Part shown: piece after piece, positions 22,214 to 34,802 of the stretch | Layout: every line of letters starts with the position of its first letter | Position numbering within the stretch: position 1 is the first letter of the stretch | From: Triplophysa rosa | Taxonomy: Eukaryota; Chordata; Actinopteri; Cypriniformes; Nemacheilidae | DNA length: 64,000 nt | Reading direction: 5' to 3' | Assembly: GCF_024868665.1 (NCBI RefSeq) | Contig: NC_079890.1 | Location: 789,554-853,553 of the forward strand | Translations under genes and position numbers: made by a program | Notes under the pieces: model-generated | Databases searched by the model: none | What the model saw: the letters and a program-made list of their open reading frames with translations, nothing else | Told to the model about the DNA's origin: nothing

Positions 22214-25200
22214 CTGTCAAGAACAACACAGAATAAAACTGAGTGTGCACACATTTGGTCCTGTGTACGGGTTGAAGGGCAGGGCAGGACACAGACTGTC
22301 CCAAACAGGATGGGCGCGAGATGTTTGGACTTCCCCACACACCCTTCCTGCACATACACTTACTGTAGCTGCTTAATGCAGAATCAAAACATACAAAGAG
22401 CCCCTAACCTCCCCATCCACCTTACACGCGTTAACCCAAGACAAAGGCTAAACATGATGCATACAAGTCAACAGGACCCGGCGGACAAGCCCACACACAC
22501 CTGCTTCTTTGGTAAATAACAGAAAATGAATTTCATTGATGATTATGGCGAGGCAATCTGCTGAACAGCTGCGAGGGTGCAGGCATGTGTGGATGTGTGT
22601 CACGATGCTTATGTGGCTTTACACCGCTGTGAACTGTATGCGTGTTTGTGTGCATCTGTGACATAAAACTTGGATGTTATGGTGGATAAGAGAGCCAGTT
22701 GACATCCGTTCAGCCGTGACTCAGAAGGATATCACACTATATCACTTAGACTGCCCCCTCTTTCGTTCTCATTCTTTCTTTCTCGCCATTATTGTTCCTT
22801 TTCTTTTTTAATCCCACCACACTTTTCTCGTTCATTGCTTCCCTTCCTCTGTTCTTCTCTGGTTGTCTTTAATTCTGTCTGTCTCCCCGTCTCTCTGCAG
22901 CCCTGCCAGTTGGCACAGTGCCAGGGAATGCTGATATCAGCTGGTCGATTGGGGCCTGCCAACATGGCGAAGAGAGAAGAAGAGCGACAGACAGGCGAGA
23001 GAAAAGGCAGAACGAGGGGAGGGGGGAGACATTATAAATGAATAACGCCAATACGCTCTGAATGAAGCATATTTGATGAGTAAATCTGTGAAGAAAAGGG
23101 ACACAGTGTTCTGCTCCGAGGATCCCGCGATCTGTTTGGTCTGCTGCCGTTATTATCATATGAATATCGTCATGGCGATGTTCATGTCCGACCAACCCCG
23201 TCACGCCAATAAAGCGTCTCCAAATTTGGATAGATGGAGAGAGTGATAAGGTGCTAGACGGAGGGGGGAGGGGAGAGATGAAGGCAGGGGAGCGATAGAG
23301 CAGCATGCACAAATAATGCACACACACACACACACACACACACACTCGTTCAATATGGCACCTAGTCACTGGATGATTCATGCATGCTAAACACCTTTGT
23401 CTGAATGGCCGCATGCCACGCTCCCTGTACAATCACACACAAATGCAAGAACGACGACACGCTTTTAGTGTCTTCACGGGACGAGTGTCCTTGAACACAT
23501 ATAACTAATTTATGCTTTGCATGCAGTGGAATGAATATATAATCATAATAAACAAACGAACGACAAAACAGATTTAGGTCGTTTGGATGAGTTGCATTTC
23601 ACTCATTCAAATGAAGCTTTTGTACGTAAATGCTATGCATTAATAAGTCAATCTAAAATTTGAAATTGCATGTACTGTATTAAGTGCTTAAAATGCGATC
23701 ATGTTTTCAAGAATAATAACAGGTTTACATTACACGCCTTTATAAATACAACTCAAGCCACTCTGAGGAACCTTTGATAAACCTCTACATGAGTGAACAA
23801 GCACTTGAGTCGTCTGTAATGAAATGTCCTCGCCTCACATCTTCTTCTGTAGCCTTGAGCACCTGAAACGACGTCTCCTGCCTTGTGTAAGAACACGCCG
23901 AGCCTCCGAAAGTGTTGCCATGAAATGCATCTAAAGACTGAGAAGAGATGGTTTCTACATACTGAAAGAGTTCACACTCGTGGCCGTGAAAATCAAACAC
24001 AAGCCGAGCCGTCCTTTGAGACATGAAGAAGGAGAATCAGGATGCAAGAACTGCACTTCACCGTTCTCGGAGTGGGATTTCTAGGGTCAATGTGTGTGTG
24101 TGCAGGTCATACAATAAATCCCCAAAGACTAAATGAATTTCCTGATTCTGACCTCGGTGAGAACTTCTCTCTTCTAGCACCCCCCTCAAACACCCCTTAA
24201 TGTCCAACATTCTCTGCCCCTTTAATGTCCTCTTGGGAATCAAAATGACACTTTATCTTGAACCTTCAGCTGTTCTCCCATAGCGTTCGCTTCTGAGCGC
24301 ATCACTGCAGCTTGGACGCTGAAAAACTCATTGAGATTTCTCGAGGCGGTCACCTTGTGGTGTCTTGTTGGGACAGTGTTACTGTAAGCACCGAACATCA
24401 CAATCCTGTCCATTACAGTCTGACACAGAGCGTGTAAGTCTGCTGTAGATCAACCTGCACCTGCACCTGCAGGACAGTCAAGTTGAAATCAGCAGAGTTT
24501 CTCTGTGACGCGTTCGCTGTGTGCAACAGGTGTCGCTGTGGGACGTCTGTCTCCTATCTGAGCACAGAGAGAACGCCGAACTACTCCACGTACAGTATGT
24601 TGGAATAAATGTCTGAATTTGAATCAGACGTATAAATGATCGTTTCTCCACCAAGCTGTTCTTAAAATAAAACTGGATTATTCTCACACACTGACACTAT
24701 ATGCAGTGATCAGTCAGAATTATAGTTTATAAAATGCTTTCAACAGCGCGACGTCACATTAAAACAACCAGAATGTTTAATTATCGTGTTTTTTTGAAGA
24801 TTATAATAACGTGTTGTGTTGCTTTACATGCATGTATACTGATGCTTGTGCAAAAACCAACTTCTTTAAAATAAGAGTTATTTACACAGCAAAATTGGCA
24901 GTGTTAAAATGTCTAATTAACACTCACAATGTATATACAATCCACACTCTCAAAGTGTGCATTAAATATACACTGTGAGAGTTAATTTGACATTTTTTAA
25001 CACTGCCGATTTTGCTGTGTAGAGATGTTAATAAGAGTTTCAAACTATTAGCGGCCAAAAGTTAATTCACTGAAATATCTGTAAAATAAATAAACCTGCT
25101 AAATTCTACATGACAACATTAACTTACTGTACAGTATGCGTTCACGCTAGTCTTGGTTTTAATTTGTCTCACAGGGCATGTATCTCCAATACTGAAATGA

Positions 25201-26806
25201 GTTTGGTCTATCAATCAAAAGCATGTTGTATACTCTATACGGAAGCATTTGTTAAAGAATTACTGTAACAGCTGTGATACCTGCAACTCATCTCTCTGTG
25301 CTGTCAGTGAACAGATCTGCGTGTAAAAGTTGTTTACAGGGCTCTGCGACACCACCCAGCCTCTCTGCCCTCTTATCCTTCAAACTGTCACACTTCGAGT
25401 CTCATGCGCGCACCTTCACACAATAAAGCGCTTTGTGTCGACGTCCCAAAGCTGCGCGCGAACTTAACGCCTTTTTATTTATATATAAATAAGTATTTTT
25501 AGTAGGGATGTATTTGTAGGACATGAAATGACCTGCGAGTCTCTCATCCGAAGCCTTCCCTCCTCGCGTGACGCGCGTCATTAACGCGCAACCATTTTCA
25601 GTCGCTTCTCTCTCGCGGCCATCTCAATTAAAACGCCACATTAATGAAATAAATAATCACGCACAAACAAAATGCGCGGACGTCCGCGCACGTTAATCCG
25701 GCACATATGGCGGTAATGTGTATAAGTAACGGCAGCGTTTCGGTCGGACAGAGGCAGGGTTGTAGTTTTTAGGAGCGGATGTTGCGCGCCACCGCATCCC
25801 GCTCCATTTTCTTCCTGATACTCTTTCGACAAAAGATAAAGAGAGGAGGAGGAGGGGTGCAGCTGAAAAGTGCCATCGTGAGCTTTCATCTTGAATTTCC
25901 CTGCCAATCTCGACACCATCGCGACAAAAAAGCGCACACTTGTCAAACTGTGTTTGCGAAACTAGTTGAGATTAAATGGCGATAGTGAGTTATGAACGCG
26001 CATCTGTGAGGTGACGTTAGGACACGCGCCGTGACAATCTGTACGAGTTTGGTATTCACATGATATAAATGCTTTCGTGTCATGCTTAAAGTTAAGAAGC
26101 ACACAAACCCACGCAACAGTTTTATATCCAGAGAGTCCGACAAACTCACGGTCGAGTAGCGAGTTACGCATTCAATAAAAACGCGAAATTGACCTTAAAC
26201 GCGGAGCGCAAAGAACAAAATACAAGCTTTCGTCAAAGTATTCAACTTTCATGTCTAAATGTTACATTTGTGAAGACACAAACAGTTGTTTTGTGGCAGT
26301 TTAAGACGAACAAAAAAAGTTCAAAGCTCCAGCATCTCTGTGACTTATACGCGTGACTCTGGACATTTTCAAGGCCTTTAAAAACGAAAGTTGCATTTTC
26401 ATGCTCGAATCTCGCATCTCTTTTCAGGAACACACGCGCGCGCATTCACACACACACACACACCGGCGACACACACTGCACGAGACAAAAGTGATGAAGT
26501 GTGTATATGCACATGAACATGTATGATGAGACGCCGGTCAATGTGTCCCGGTGTGTGTTTGAGTAACGCGATGTTTCTCCGTATCAATGGCGCTTCATTA
26601 CCCGGATCAGCTCCCCCCAAAAAAGTCGTCGTCGGATATTTGTTGTTTATGAAGGCGACAACAATCGCTCTCTATATGCGAGAAACTGCACACGTAACGG
26701 CACACACTCGCGCATAATCGCTATAATGTTTTAAAAGAGATGAGGTGAATAATGTGAGATTATTATGAGATATATTTAGTGATGAAAGTAAAGCTGATGT
26801 ACTTAC
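22214..26806 (-). other. znf219 first intron
   Basis: About 4.6 kb. Apart from a CA microsatellite (about 23317-23345) and a fold-back MITE (24883-25021) I see no recognisable element. The 25.4-26.8 kb part is CpG-rich (many GCGCGC, ACGCGC words), consistent with an island spanning the 5' end of the gene. Confidence 0.5.
24883..25021. mobile_element. Small fold-back MITE with TA flanks
   Basis: About 135 bp of near-palindrome: CACAGCAAAATTGGCAGTG at the left and its imperfect complement (CACTGCCGATTTTGCTGTG) at the right, flanked by TA on both sides, as for Tc1/mariner-type insertion. The arms continue inward as TTAAAATGTCTAATTAACAC and its counterpart. Non-coding. Confidence 0.72.
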
Positions 26807-26976
26807 GGGAGAGGCGGCGAGGAGATTAATGACAACACACGTCATGATTACGTTTCACTTGAATTAAATACATTACGAGTTACAGGGAAAAAAATGGAAA
26901 TCGGGGGCAGTTGTATACAAGCCCCCCCTTCCCTGTGCCCCCTCTCTCTATCTTCTCCTCCCTCCTCTCCTCACAC

Positions 26977-27036
<60 letters not shown>

Positions 27037-27300
27037 AACGATTTTTTTCTCCAAATATCCATTTATTGTGCAGTCGTGAGTGAGTGAATGTGTGTGAAGG
27101 AGAGAGAGAGTGAATGAGAGAGTGATGGAGTGTGTGTGTGTAGGAGAGAGAGAGGCGGGGTCTGTGTTGTAAATGTAATTATAATATCTCCGGCACCATT
27201 TTAAAACGATCTACAGATTTGGAGGATTGACTGTGACGCGCCGCGCGCTCACGCATCATGTTTAAAATTCTTAGATCAAACTCATCGGCTTCCAATGGGC
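26807..27300 (-). promoter_or_regulatory. znf219: Probable znf219 exon 1 (5' UTR) and promoter
   Basis: A consensus donor GTAAGT follows CTCTCCC at 26807 on the minus strand. The upstream sequence is CpG-rich and contains a long CT/GA tract (26978-27034). The exon has an ATG at 26845, but its frame (phase 0 at the donor) does not match the znf219 frame in the next exon, so it would be an upstream ORF or simply unused. The transcription start cannot be placed. Confidence 0.5.
26978..27034. repeat. (CT)n microsatellite in the znf219 5' region
   Basis: About 57 bp of pure CT (GA on the transcript strand), within the proposed first exon or promoter. Confidence 0.92.
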
Positions 27301-29082
27301 GAAAAGTATAAAAAGTTTAAAAGTGAGAAAACTTGAATGTTTAGGTTTGTCAGGCGGTGGTTTTATCTAAGAACTCGCGCTCCACGTGCGCGCTACACAG
27401 GTGCGCGCGGGTCACTCTCCCAAACTCTATTCTCTGCGTCTACAAGCTTCCCACCATAAACAATACAAACGATTACATATACATTAAACAACATCTCTGT
27501 CTATAATAAGATAAGAGGAATCATAATGAAATAATAATAACAGTAATAATAGTTATTAGGATCTTTCCATCACTACACAAGTGCACGTCTGAATGCATGT
27601 CAGCGGTGAGAGAGTGAAGGTGTGTGTTTGTTGTTGTGTGTATGCTGTTTGATACAGTGGTATCATCACCCGCCCCCAACACTTTGATTGTCTTGTGCGC
27701 CGCAGCACAAATGCAGCAATTAATATGCAGAGAGTGAGTGAGACAAAAAACATGCAGAGGTGAGGGGGAAGAGATGGCACGGAGAAAAGAAAGCGAGAGA
27801 GATGAAATGACAGACAGAGGAGAAAACAAGAAAGATGGGAGGCAGTCTGAGGGGGAGACGAAATCTGATAGATATTCGAGAGAAAGAAATGGATGGATGG
27901 ATGGATGGATGAAGAGAACGAGAGAGCAGAGAGACCGGCGCTGGATCAATACAGACATATTTAGTCAAAGATGGAAGGATCGATTGGGTGAGGATGGAGG
28001 GAGAGGGGGTTAAAGGGGTGGAGTGATGTGGCATTGGCTGCTGTCTCTTTGTCGCAGTGTCAGGGTATTGATACTGTAATATCGCCATGACAATAGCACC
28101 GAGGCGACGGCCACGACGACGCCCGGCAGCACAATGCAGCTGCAGCAGCACTGAGGGCACTGAGGCATTACACAGGGTAGAGCGGGCCAGAGACGGGGGA
28201 GAGAGGGCAGGTGCACGTCTGTCGCGTTCATGAACCTTTAGAAAATGACCACGCGTGAACACACAGCTGCTAGAATGAAGTTCTGCTGGACTCTGAATAA
28301 AAGTTCAATCAATTACAAAATATTCATTATGCGTCATATCAGATCATATTGATGAAAGAAACGCATCTTTGAAATCACACAACACACAGGAATATTACGT
28401 AGGGCATAGAAGAAAAATATTTACTTATAAATGAATAATGGAATATATATCATGGCTGTCGGACTGAAACCTCGTATCTCCATTTCTCATGATTTTTATT
28501 TTTTCATAAATCATTTCTATTGGTGGATGTCAGTGGGTTTTGCAAAGATTTAACCAATACAAAGTCTTTTTTGACAACTTTGACAACAGTGTTCAGTTCT
28601 TAAAAATCTTATAAAATGGCAGTTTTGGAGAAAAAAACTGGTGAAAATGTCAAACTTACCATGAAAAAAGAAAGTTTTTACCAAAGGTTTTTACTCTACT
28701 AACAGCACAGATGTCAATAGTTGGTGCTTCAAATACCCACGTGATTTGTTTTATTTTTAGTTCAAGATTTTTCATAGATTTCCTCATGAATCGGCTCATG
28801 AAAATAAAAAGAAAGCAATTCTTTTATGTTCTATAAAGAGTCATCTCTTCTCCATTTGTTGGGTATTATTGCTTCTGTGTGCATTAAAATTCACAGAAAT
28901 CCTACAAAGTTTTTCGTCTCCCAAAACCGTGTCCTTTTTTTGTCATGTCCATAACGCATGTTTATTTGCCTTCTTTTTTTCAAGACACCTGGTGAATAGA
29001 CCGATATTCGTCTGATGCTTAAACTCTGTCAACAAGGGTTTAGTCAAATATAAACACGTAACAAACAAGTAAGTAAAAATAT

Positions 29083-29292
29083 AGGGATGCACCGATACCA
29101 TTTTTAAAGACTGATACCGATGCCTGTACCTTTTCACAACACAGTGAGACGAATACAAACAGAATAGCTTCATATTTACAAACAACTCCACTTTAAACAC
29201 TTTATGAAAAAATAAATAATTGCATGTGCTTGTTACAAACTTTCACATCAAATTTCAGTCGGTTCTGTCACATGAGGTATCGGTGCATTTTT
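29083..29292. mobile_element. Short MITE with ATGCACCGATACC ends
   Basis: The left end AGGGATGCACCGATACC and right end GGTATCGGTGCATTTTT are inverted repeats of 13-14 matching bases around about 180 bp of non-coding sequence. This terminal motif is a common fish repeat end. Target duplication not resolved. Confidence 0.65.
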
Positions 29293-31102
29293 ACGGGTGC
29301 GTGAGCTCAGATACGACCATATGTTAGATGTGTAACTCCATGCGATTTCAATTCAAAACGCAATACTGGGCTTATGATCATGGTACTATCGTGTTATTTA
29401 TAGCAAAATATAGAAATAATCGAATCTGTTCCCGTGACATTAACAAATTTCAAGGACATTTCATTCAAGGTTTGTTTGAACCTTCTGTGTGTAAGTGAAT
29501 AACATTTGAATATGGAAAACTGAATTTTAAGAAAGGAATTATTAAAGGAACGCTAAACCCAAAGAGAGAACGTCTTAAGAGTTAAATAACAAAAATAAAA
29601 TGACGTATTTCATATGTTGACGCAGGTCTCGTGCATGTGGTCAACTCAACCGAAAGGACTAAACAGTCGTCATATGGTAAAACAAATTCTTTGTGTCGCA
29701 ACATGTTGCGTGACGACACGTCGTAACACCTCTATGATATGAGATGAGCGAAACTGGACATGAAAGTGCGGAAAAGAGAAGTGTTTGTCACGTCATGATC
29801 CATACGCAGACGATTATAATCCAATCATTATTTGTTGCAATAATTCAAAATATTAATTTATGACGTGATTGTCATTTTGGGTGTACTTTTCCTCTTTTCT
29901 GTACAATGTGTGATGTTGAGAAGACAAATGGCCGCTTGTCAGCCCATAAGTCAGTCTGAGTGACCGCCGTCTCTCTCTCTTTATGATGTACGCTTCCCCT
30001 CGCTCGCCCAGTCCCTCCTTAATATGATGTAAAAAGCTAATCGCATGCAAATGTCTGTTGTCCCGGTAACACGGCCGAAAAATCCCTTTGATGTTTCACC
30101 CAACTCATTCTCTCCACGTTCTCTTTGTTCACGCAAGTCTCGCTGCCTCGTCAACACCCCCCCACACCTCTAATCCTCACACTATCTCTCTCTCTCTCTC
30201 TCTCACTTTCTTCTTTTCCTTCCACCCCCCTCCATTCGAACCCTTTCTCTCCCTCTCTTCACATTTCTATCCAGACAAAAAACTTCTCTCCCCTCAGCCA
30301 TACCTCTCTCTCTCTCTCTCTCTCGACATGCCCCCTCACTCGTCTGTCTCATTCTTTCGCTCTTGTTCTCCGTATCCCCTCTCTGTGCCTCTCTGTCTGT
30401 CCCTCCTTCATTTCCCATCATACCATCCACTGTCTTGGCCCCCCCTTCTCTCTCTCTTCCACTCTTTTCATCTCCGGCCCTTCGTTTTTTTCTTGAAAAA
30501 ATGCAATCCTTTCTGCTGGTCACTGTGGCTGCCATTTTCAGCGTGTCAGTAATGTTGTCAAGTGCGTATCCCATAATGCTCTCATGTGCACTAAATGTCA
30601 TCACGCTCTAAAATGGCTGCAGGAAGAAAAGAGAGACAACTTCATTTTCATCACGTGCGTTATTCACACAAACAAACGACAGGACAGGAACGAATGGGGT
30701 ACAAAGTTAAACACAGTTTAATGTAACATGCAATATTTGACACTAAGACACTGAAAATGTAAACAATAAAGGGCCAATCTGTGATGGTGTGGAGATCTTG
30801 TCATTTGGACTGGGGTTGCCAGTTAGCTTTTGTCTCTTTTTTATTTGACTTTTAACACAAATGTATACAAAATACTAAAAATGTCAATTGTATGTAATTT
30901 TTTCTTTGTAATGCACCTGTCACATCGCAATATCGTTGAAATAATCACGTTTCTTATGTTCATTCTGCCATACTCATTGACTATCAGATGTGATCTTTCA
31001 TTTGTAAACATAAAAGTTTGCATAAGTGCCCAGTGGGATGATTGAGGGTCCAACCCTAAGTGAATGTGATTTCACCCTTACTTGTTGTTTAAGCGAAAGT
31101 AT

Positions 31103-31443
31103 TTCAAGGGATACTTCACGCTAAAATGAAAATGATGTCATCACAGACTCTCTCTCGAGTTGGTCCAAATCTGTAAACATGTATTTTTTCTCATTGAACA
31201 CAGAGAAAGATATTTGGAAGAATGCTTGTAACCAAACAGTTCTAGGACACCACTGACTCCCATAGTGTCCCAGAACGGTTTATGTATGTATAAATATCTT
31301 CTTTTGTGTTCAACAGAACAATTTTTCCTACTATGGGAGTCAATGTGTGTTGAGATCTGTCTGGTTATAAGCATTCTTCCAAATATCTTTCTCTGTGTTC
31401 ATCAGAACAAAGACATTCCTTCTCGGGTGAAGTGTCCCTGAAA
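31103..31443. mobile_element. MITE of the GGGATAGTTCACCC family
   Basis: Imperfect terminal inverted repeats: TTCAAGGGATACTTCACGC on the left and the complement of GGGTGAAGTGTCCCTGAAA on the right. The interior has AAAGATATTTGGAAGAATGC and its partial inverted copy, giving a fold-back structure. Copies of the family recur at 31827-32080 and 51979-52270. Confidence 0.72.
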
Positions 31444-31826
31444 CTGGTGAATACAGAGACGAAATGAGAAAGTGTAAAACTTTCTTTTTGACATCCTGGA
31501 AGAATTCCCTGATTGAAGAATCCCTCTGATGTGTTATAACAGAGGCTTTATAACGACAGCTTGTTTCTTTGGCACGCAATCCTGTTTACAATCAAAACTG
31601 TGAATCACGCCAAGGTATTTCTGGTTTGGACGGTACGCGCGGCCGCTGCGGAGAGTATTTTTGGCCGGAATGTGGGTTTGCGATGGAGATACGGTACATT
31701 CCTCCCACAGGTTTGAGATCCTCAACAAATCACAGACACGAAGCTTATTACACTGCTTTAAGCAACGTGGCACATTTGTGTTGCTCTTTTATAGCCTGGG
31801 TGTTATCAGATGCTTCTCCAGTCAAA

Positions 31827-32080
31827 GTTAAAGTGACAAAAACATCCAGGTTTGAAATGACTAAATGACGACAGAATTTGTATGACTTTCTTCTGCAGGA
31901 CACAAAAGAAGATATTTTGAAGAATGTCGTTATCTGGACCCAAAGTGAATGGTTCTCCAGTGCCGTTGGGTTACCAACCTTCTTCGAAATATCTTATTTT
32001 GTGTTCTGCGGAAGAAAGAAAGTCACACAGGTTGGAAATGACGAGAGGATTTTCATTTTTGGGTGAACTGTCACTTTAAC
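31827..32080. mobile_element. MITE, second copy of the same family
   Basis: A perfect 12-bp terminal inverted repeat, GTTAAAGTGACA (31827-31838) and TGTCACTTTAAC (32069-32080). The interior shares AGAAGATATTTTGAAGAATG and CATTTTTGGGTGAACTGTCA with the neighbouring family copy. Confidence 0.75.
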
Positions 32081-33490
32081 ACAGTGAGAGTTTAGTTCAC
32101 GTGGACGTAAGAACTCAAATTGACATCCCGTCTGAAACTCTCGAGCAAACTTTTGTGACTTAAAGACGTGAAAGCTAGTCAGCCAACACGAGCAGCCCGT
32201 ACGTGTGTTCTCGGCTTTCCTGGAGCGAAAGTAAAGCTTCCAACGGATGATTTTCCCGAGTCGGAGCTCATAAATTCAGAAGTGGATTACAGTTGCTGGG
32301 TCAGTTTTCAACTCCGTTGGAGCAGATTAGCGCTCCAGCATCTAATGCCGTTTAAGACCCGACAGAGTCTCGCTAATGAAAAAGCCGAGGGTGGAGTCAA
32401 CTCATTACATAACACATAACGTATAAAACACATCCACGCAGCGTCTCTGGGTTTGACCACGGCCATAAAACACAGCTCAGAAACTCTGAGATGGAGCTCG
32501 GCCCAAATTCCACAAAACGCACAAGAGCCCAAGTCTGATATATGAATCTCTTCGTACGAAACCATATCACGAAGTGCGACACAGAATATGCTGCTTTAAA
32601 GAGTTTGATAGTTCGCGTTGACAGCACAAATAAAAGCAAGAACTGTATGAACATCCATGTACCGTAAAAACACATGTTGACTCACAATCTGCACCTTTTG
32701 TCTTTGTGTCAAACATGTCATTTGAAACTGAATTTTTCCGTCCGTGATGTGCTTTTATTTGGGACAAGACGAGACCAAAAGTTCTTTCAGAGGTGGAGGA
32801 AACCCCAGCAGTGGCATTAAGATCACGGAGTTGACGTCTTTATAATCTCCGGCTGTAGTTTGAGGTGCTGATGTGTCCGAGACACGAAATCCACTTTAAT
32901 TCAGTACCTGAACATCACTAAACAAGAGCACGTGACTGCAACACACGAGCTTTGACACGTGAAGATCCTCCGGTCATAAACGTCTCCGGGTTTTGTGTTG
33001 ATGTTTGAAGCAGCGCGCGTTTTATCTGAGAAAAGAAAGAGCACACGGACATTTGTGTTCAGAAATCTAGCAAATGAAGCTATTAGCATTATTGAGCTCA
33101 AAACTTTGAATGAAGAGTCCGTGGACGGTGATGTTTAAGGAACGGTCGCATCAAAACTAGTGGTGAAATTTGCAATAATCAAATGGCTGCTGCTGTTCTT
33201 CAGCATGTCTGCATAAGCCCTCGTCTCTCCGATGAAAAACCTCACAATCACAGATTCAGATGAAGTGCGGTCCATGTTCCTGCGAGTGTTTCTCTTGTTT
33301 CGCTGACTGATCCAGAAGTGAACGCATGAACGTGTTCCCTCCGCTGATTCATTCATACCATCACTGAAAGCGTCTTATAACAGGCAGGAAATGGTATTTT
33401 ATCAGGTCATGTGATCTGAAACTCTGACATCATCTCAAATGAAGTGTTAATGTTTATTAACCTGACTTACGTGTTTAAAGTTGAGATGAT

Positions 33491-34407
33491 TCAGACAGAG
33501 GTGGAGGGTGAAGAGCTCTAGAGAAACACAGATACGCATCATCATCACGCTCATCTTTACATCACCTGTGTGTGTGTGTGTGTGTGCGTGCGTGACTCAC
33601 CTGAGCGTGTGTCGCCTGCTCAGTGTTTCTCTTCGAGTCTCGTGCGGATGCGGGCGAGTCGCCCTCTTTCAGACTGCCAACAGACGATGAGTCTGAACAA
33701 CTGCTTTGAACTGACAGAGAAAGAGCAAAACGACATAAACGTGTTTACAAAACCTGTCAAGAACACGGCTGGGTCATATCCACCGCAATCAAAAACAGAT
33801 ACTACATTATATAAAACAAATTTCCATGAAAACATCTGACGTACTATTATTGTAATTCTTTCAAAGGCGGTAGTCTTGAAAACCGGCTTCATTATATTTA
33901 TGCGAAATACAGTCTTTATTGTTTTCTTTTGAGAGTAAATATGACGTTTTAATGCGGTTTAGAAATGAGGAATAAGGCGACATCTGGTGGACAACAGGAG
34001 TATAACAACCCCACTTTACAGTACAAGACTAGACCAAAGTGTGTGTACATGGTTTAAGAGGACACAAATGTGTATAATGACACGTGTATAACACTGTAAG
34101 CATGGTTTACGGGGTCACTTCCTGTTTACTTGTAAACAAACCTGCTTGAAAAACATACTAAATATGATTTTTTATTTAAAAAACGCCATCCGTTTTCTAC
34201 GATGGTTAGGTTTAGGGCGTAGAATATACAGTTTGCGCAGTATAAAATCATGACGTCATTGTGATTCTCATAAACCGTGTGTGTGTGTGTGTGTACCTCT
34301 GTCGTTCAGGCTGAAGCTGGAGTCCAGTTCTGAGGTTTGAGCACCTGTCACATCCAGTAACAGTTTACTGGACACTCCCATACACAGAGACTCCTTCAGA
34401 CACAACT
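33491..34407 (-). CDS. arhgef40: arhgef40 exons 24-26, C-terminal tail
   Basis: Exon 24 (34407-34297) encodes [20 protein letters not shown], equivalent to the segment after the PH domain in human (QQMVSMGIGNKPFLDI). Exon 25 (33710-33601) is Ser/Asp-rich ([18 protein letters not shown]). The proposed terminal exon (33517-33491), after acceptor GTGTTTCTCTAG, encodes only SSSPSTSV then TGA. A minus-strand AATAAA at 33458-33453 lies about 35 bp past the stop. The human C-terminal motif ending in SDPTTPL is not found downstream. Exons 24 and 25 are well supported; exon 26 is a phase-consistent inference. Confidence 0.75.
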
Positions 34408-34760
34408 CTACACACACACACAGAACACAAACACTTTACTTTCAAAAGTATCTGAAGCCTCGCTTGGTTGCATGAAAAAAAACTACACAAGTGTCATCAA
34501 ACGATGCTGCTGGAAAACAAATCCCACTTACCCATAATGCATTACAGATACACATTTCACATGGAAAGTATGTCATTCATACATGACCATGAATGTATAG
34601 AAAACACAGTTAAACATCACATCACGCTAATGGCAAAGAGAATTAGTGAATGTCATTTAAAAGTTTCCATTAAGAAATGAATAAAACTGACACACTTATT
34701 AATTTCCTATAATGAATTACTCCATTTTCAAAAATTCATCCTTCCCCCCAAGAAAACCTG

Positions 34761-34802
<42 letters not shown>

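Larger units (their letters stand above)
27301..33490. other. Intergenic region between arhgef40 and znf219
   Basis: No gene recognised on either strand. Contains a (GGAT)n run at about 27892-27911, CT-rich tracts at 30187-30206 and 30307-30324, a MITE at 29083-29292 and two related MITEs at 31103-31443 and 31827-32080. The longer open frames here (27521-28262, 30088-30604) are low-complexity products of CT/GA-rich DNA. Confidence 0.55.

Noticed and set aside
22869..23432. 187-codon minus-strand open frame in znf219 intron 1
   Set aside because: Contains Ser/Pro and CA-repeat low-complexity translation, no recognised domain or splice support.
27521..28262. Two open frames of 145 and 180 codons, minus strand
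   Set aside because: Ser/Leu/Pro-rich translation of CT/GA-rich intergenic DNA; no family resemblance.
30088..30604. Overlapping open frames of 123-154 codons
   Set aside because: Driven by CT-repeat tracts (Leu-Ser repeats); not conserved in appearance.
27301..33490. A TMEM253-like gene, expected nearby from human synteny
   Set aside because: I looked for a small multi-span membrane protein between the two genes and saw no exon-like hydrophobic segments with splice sites.
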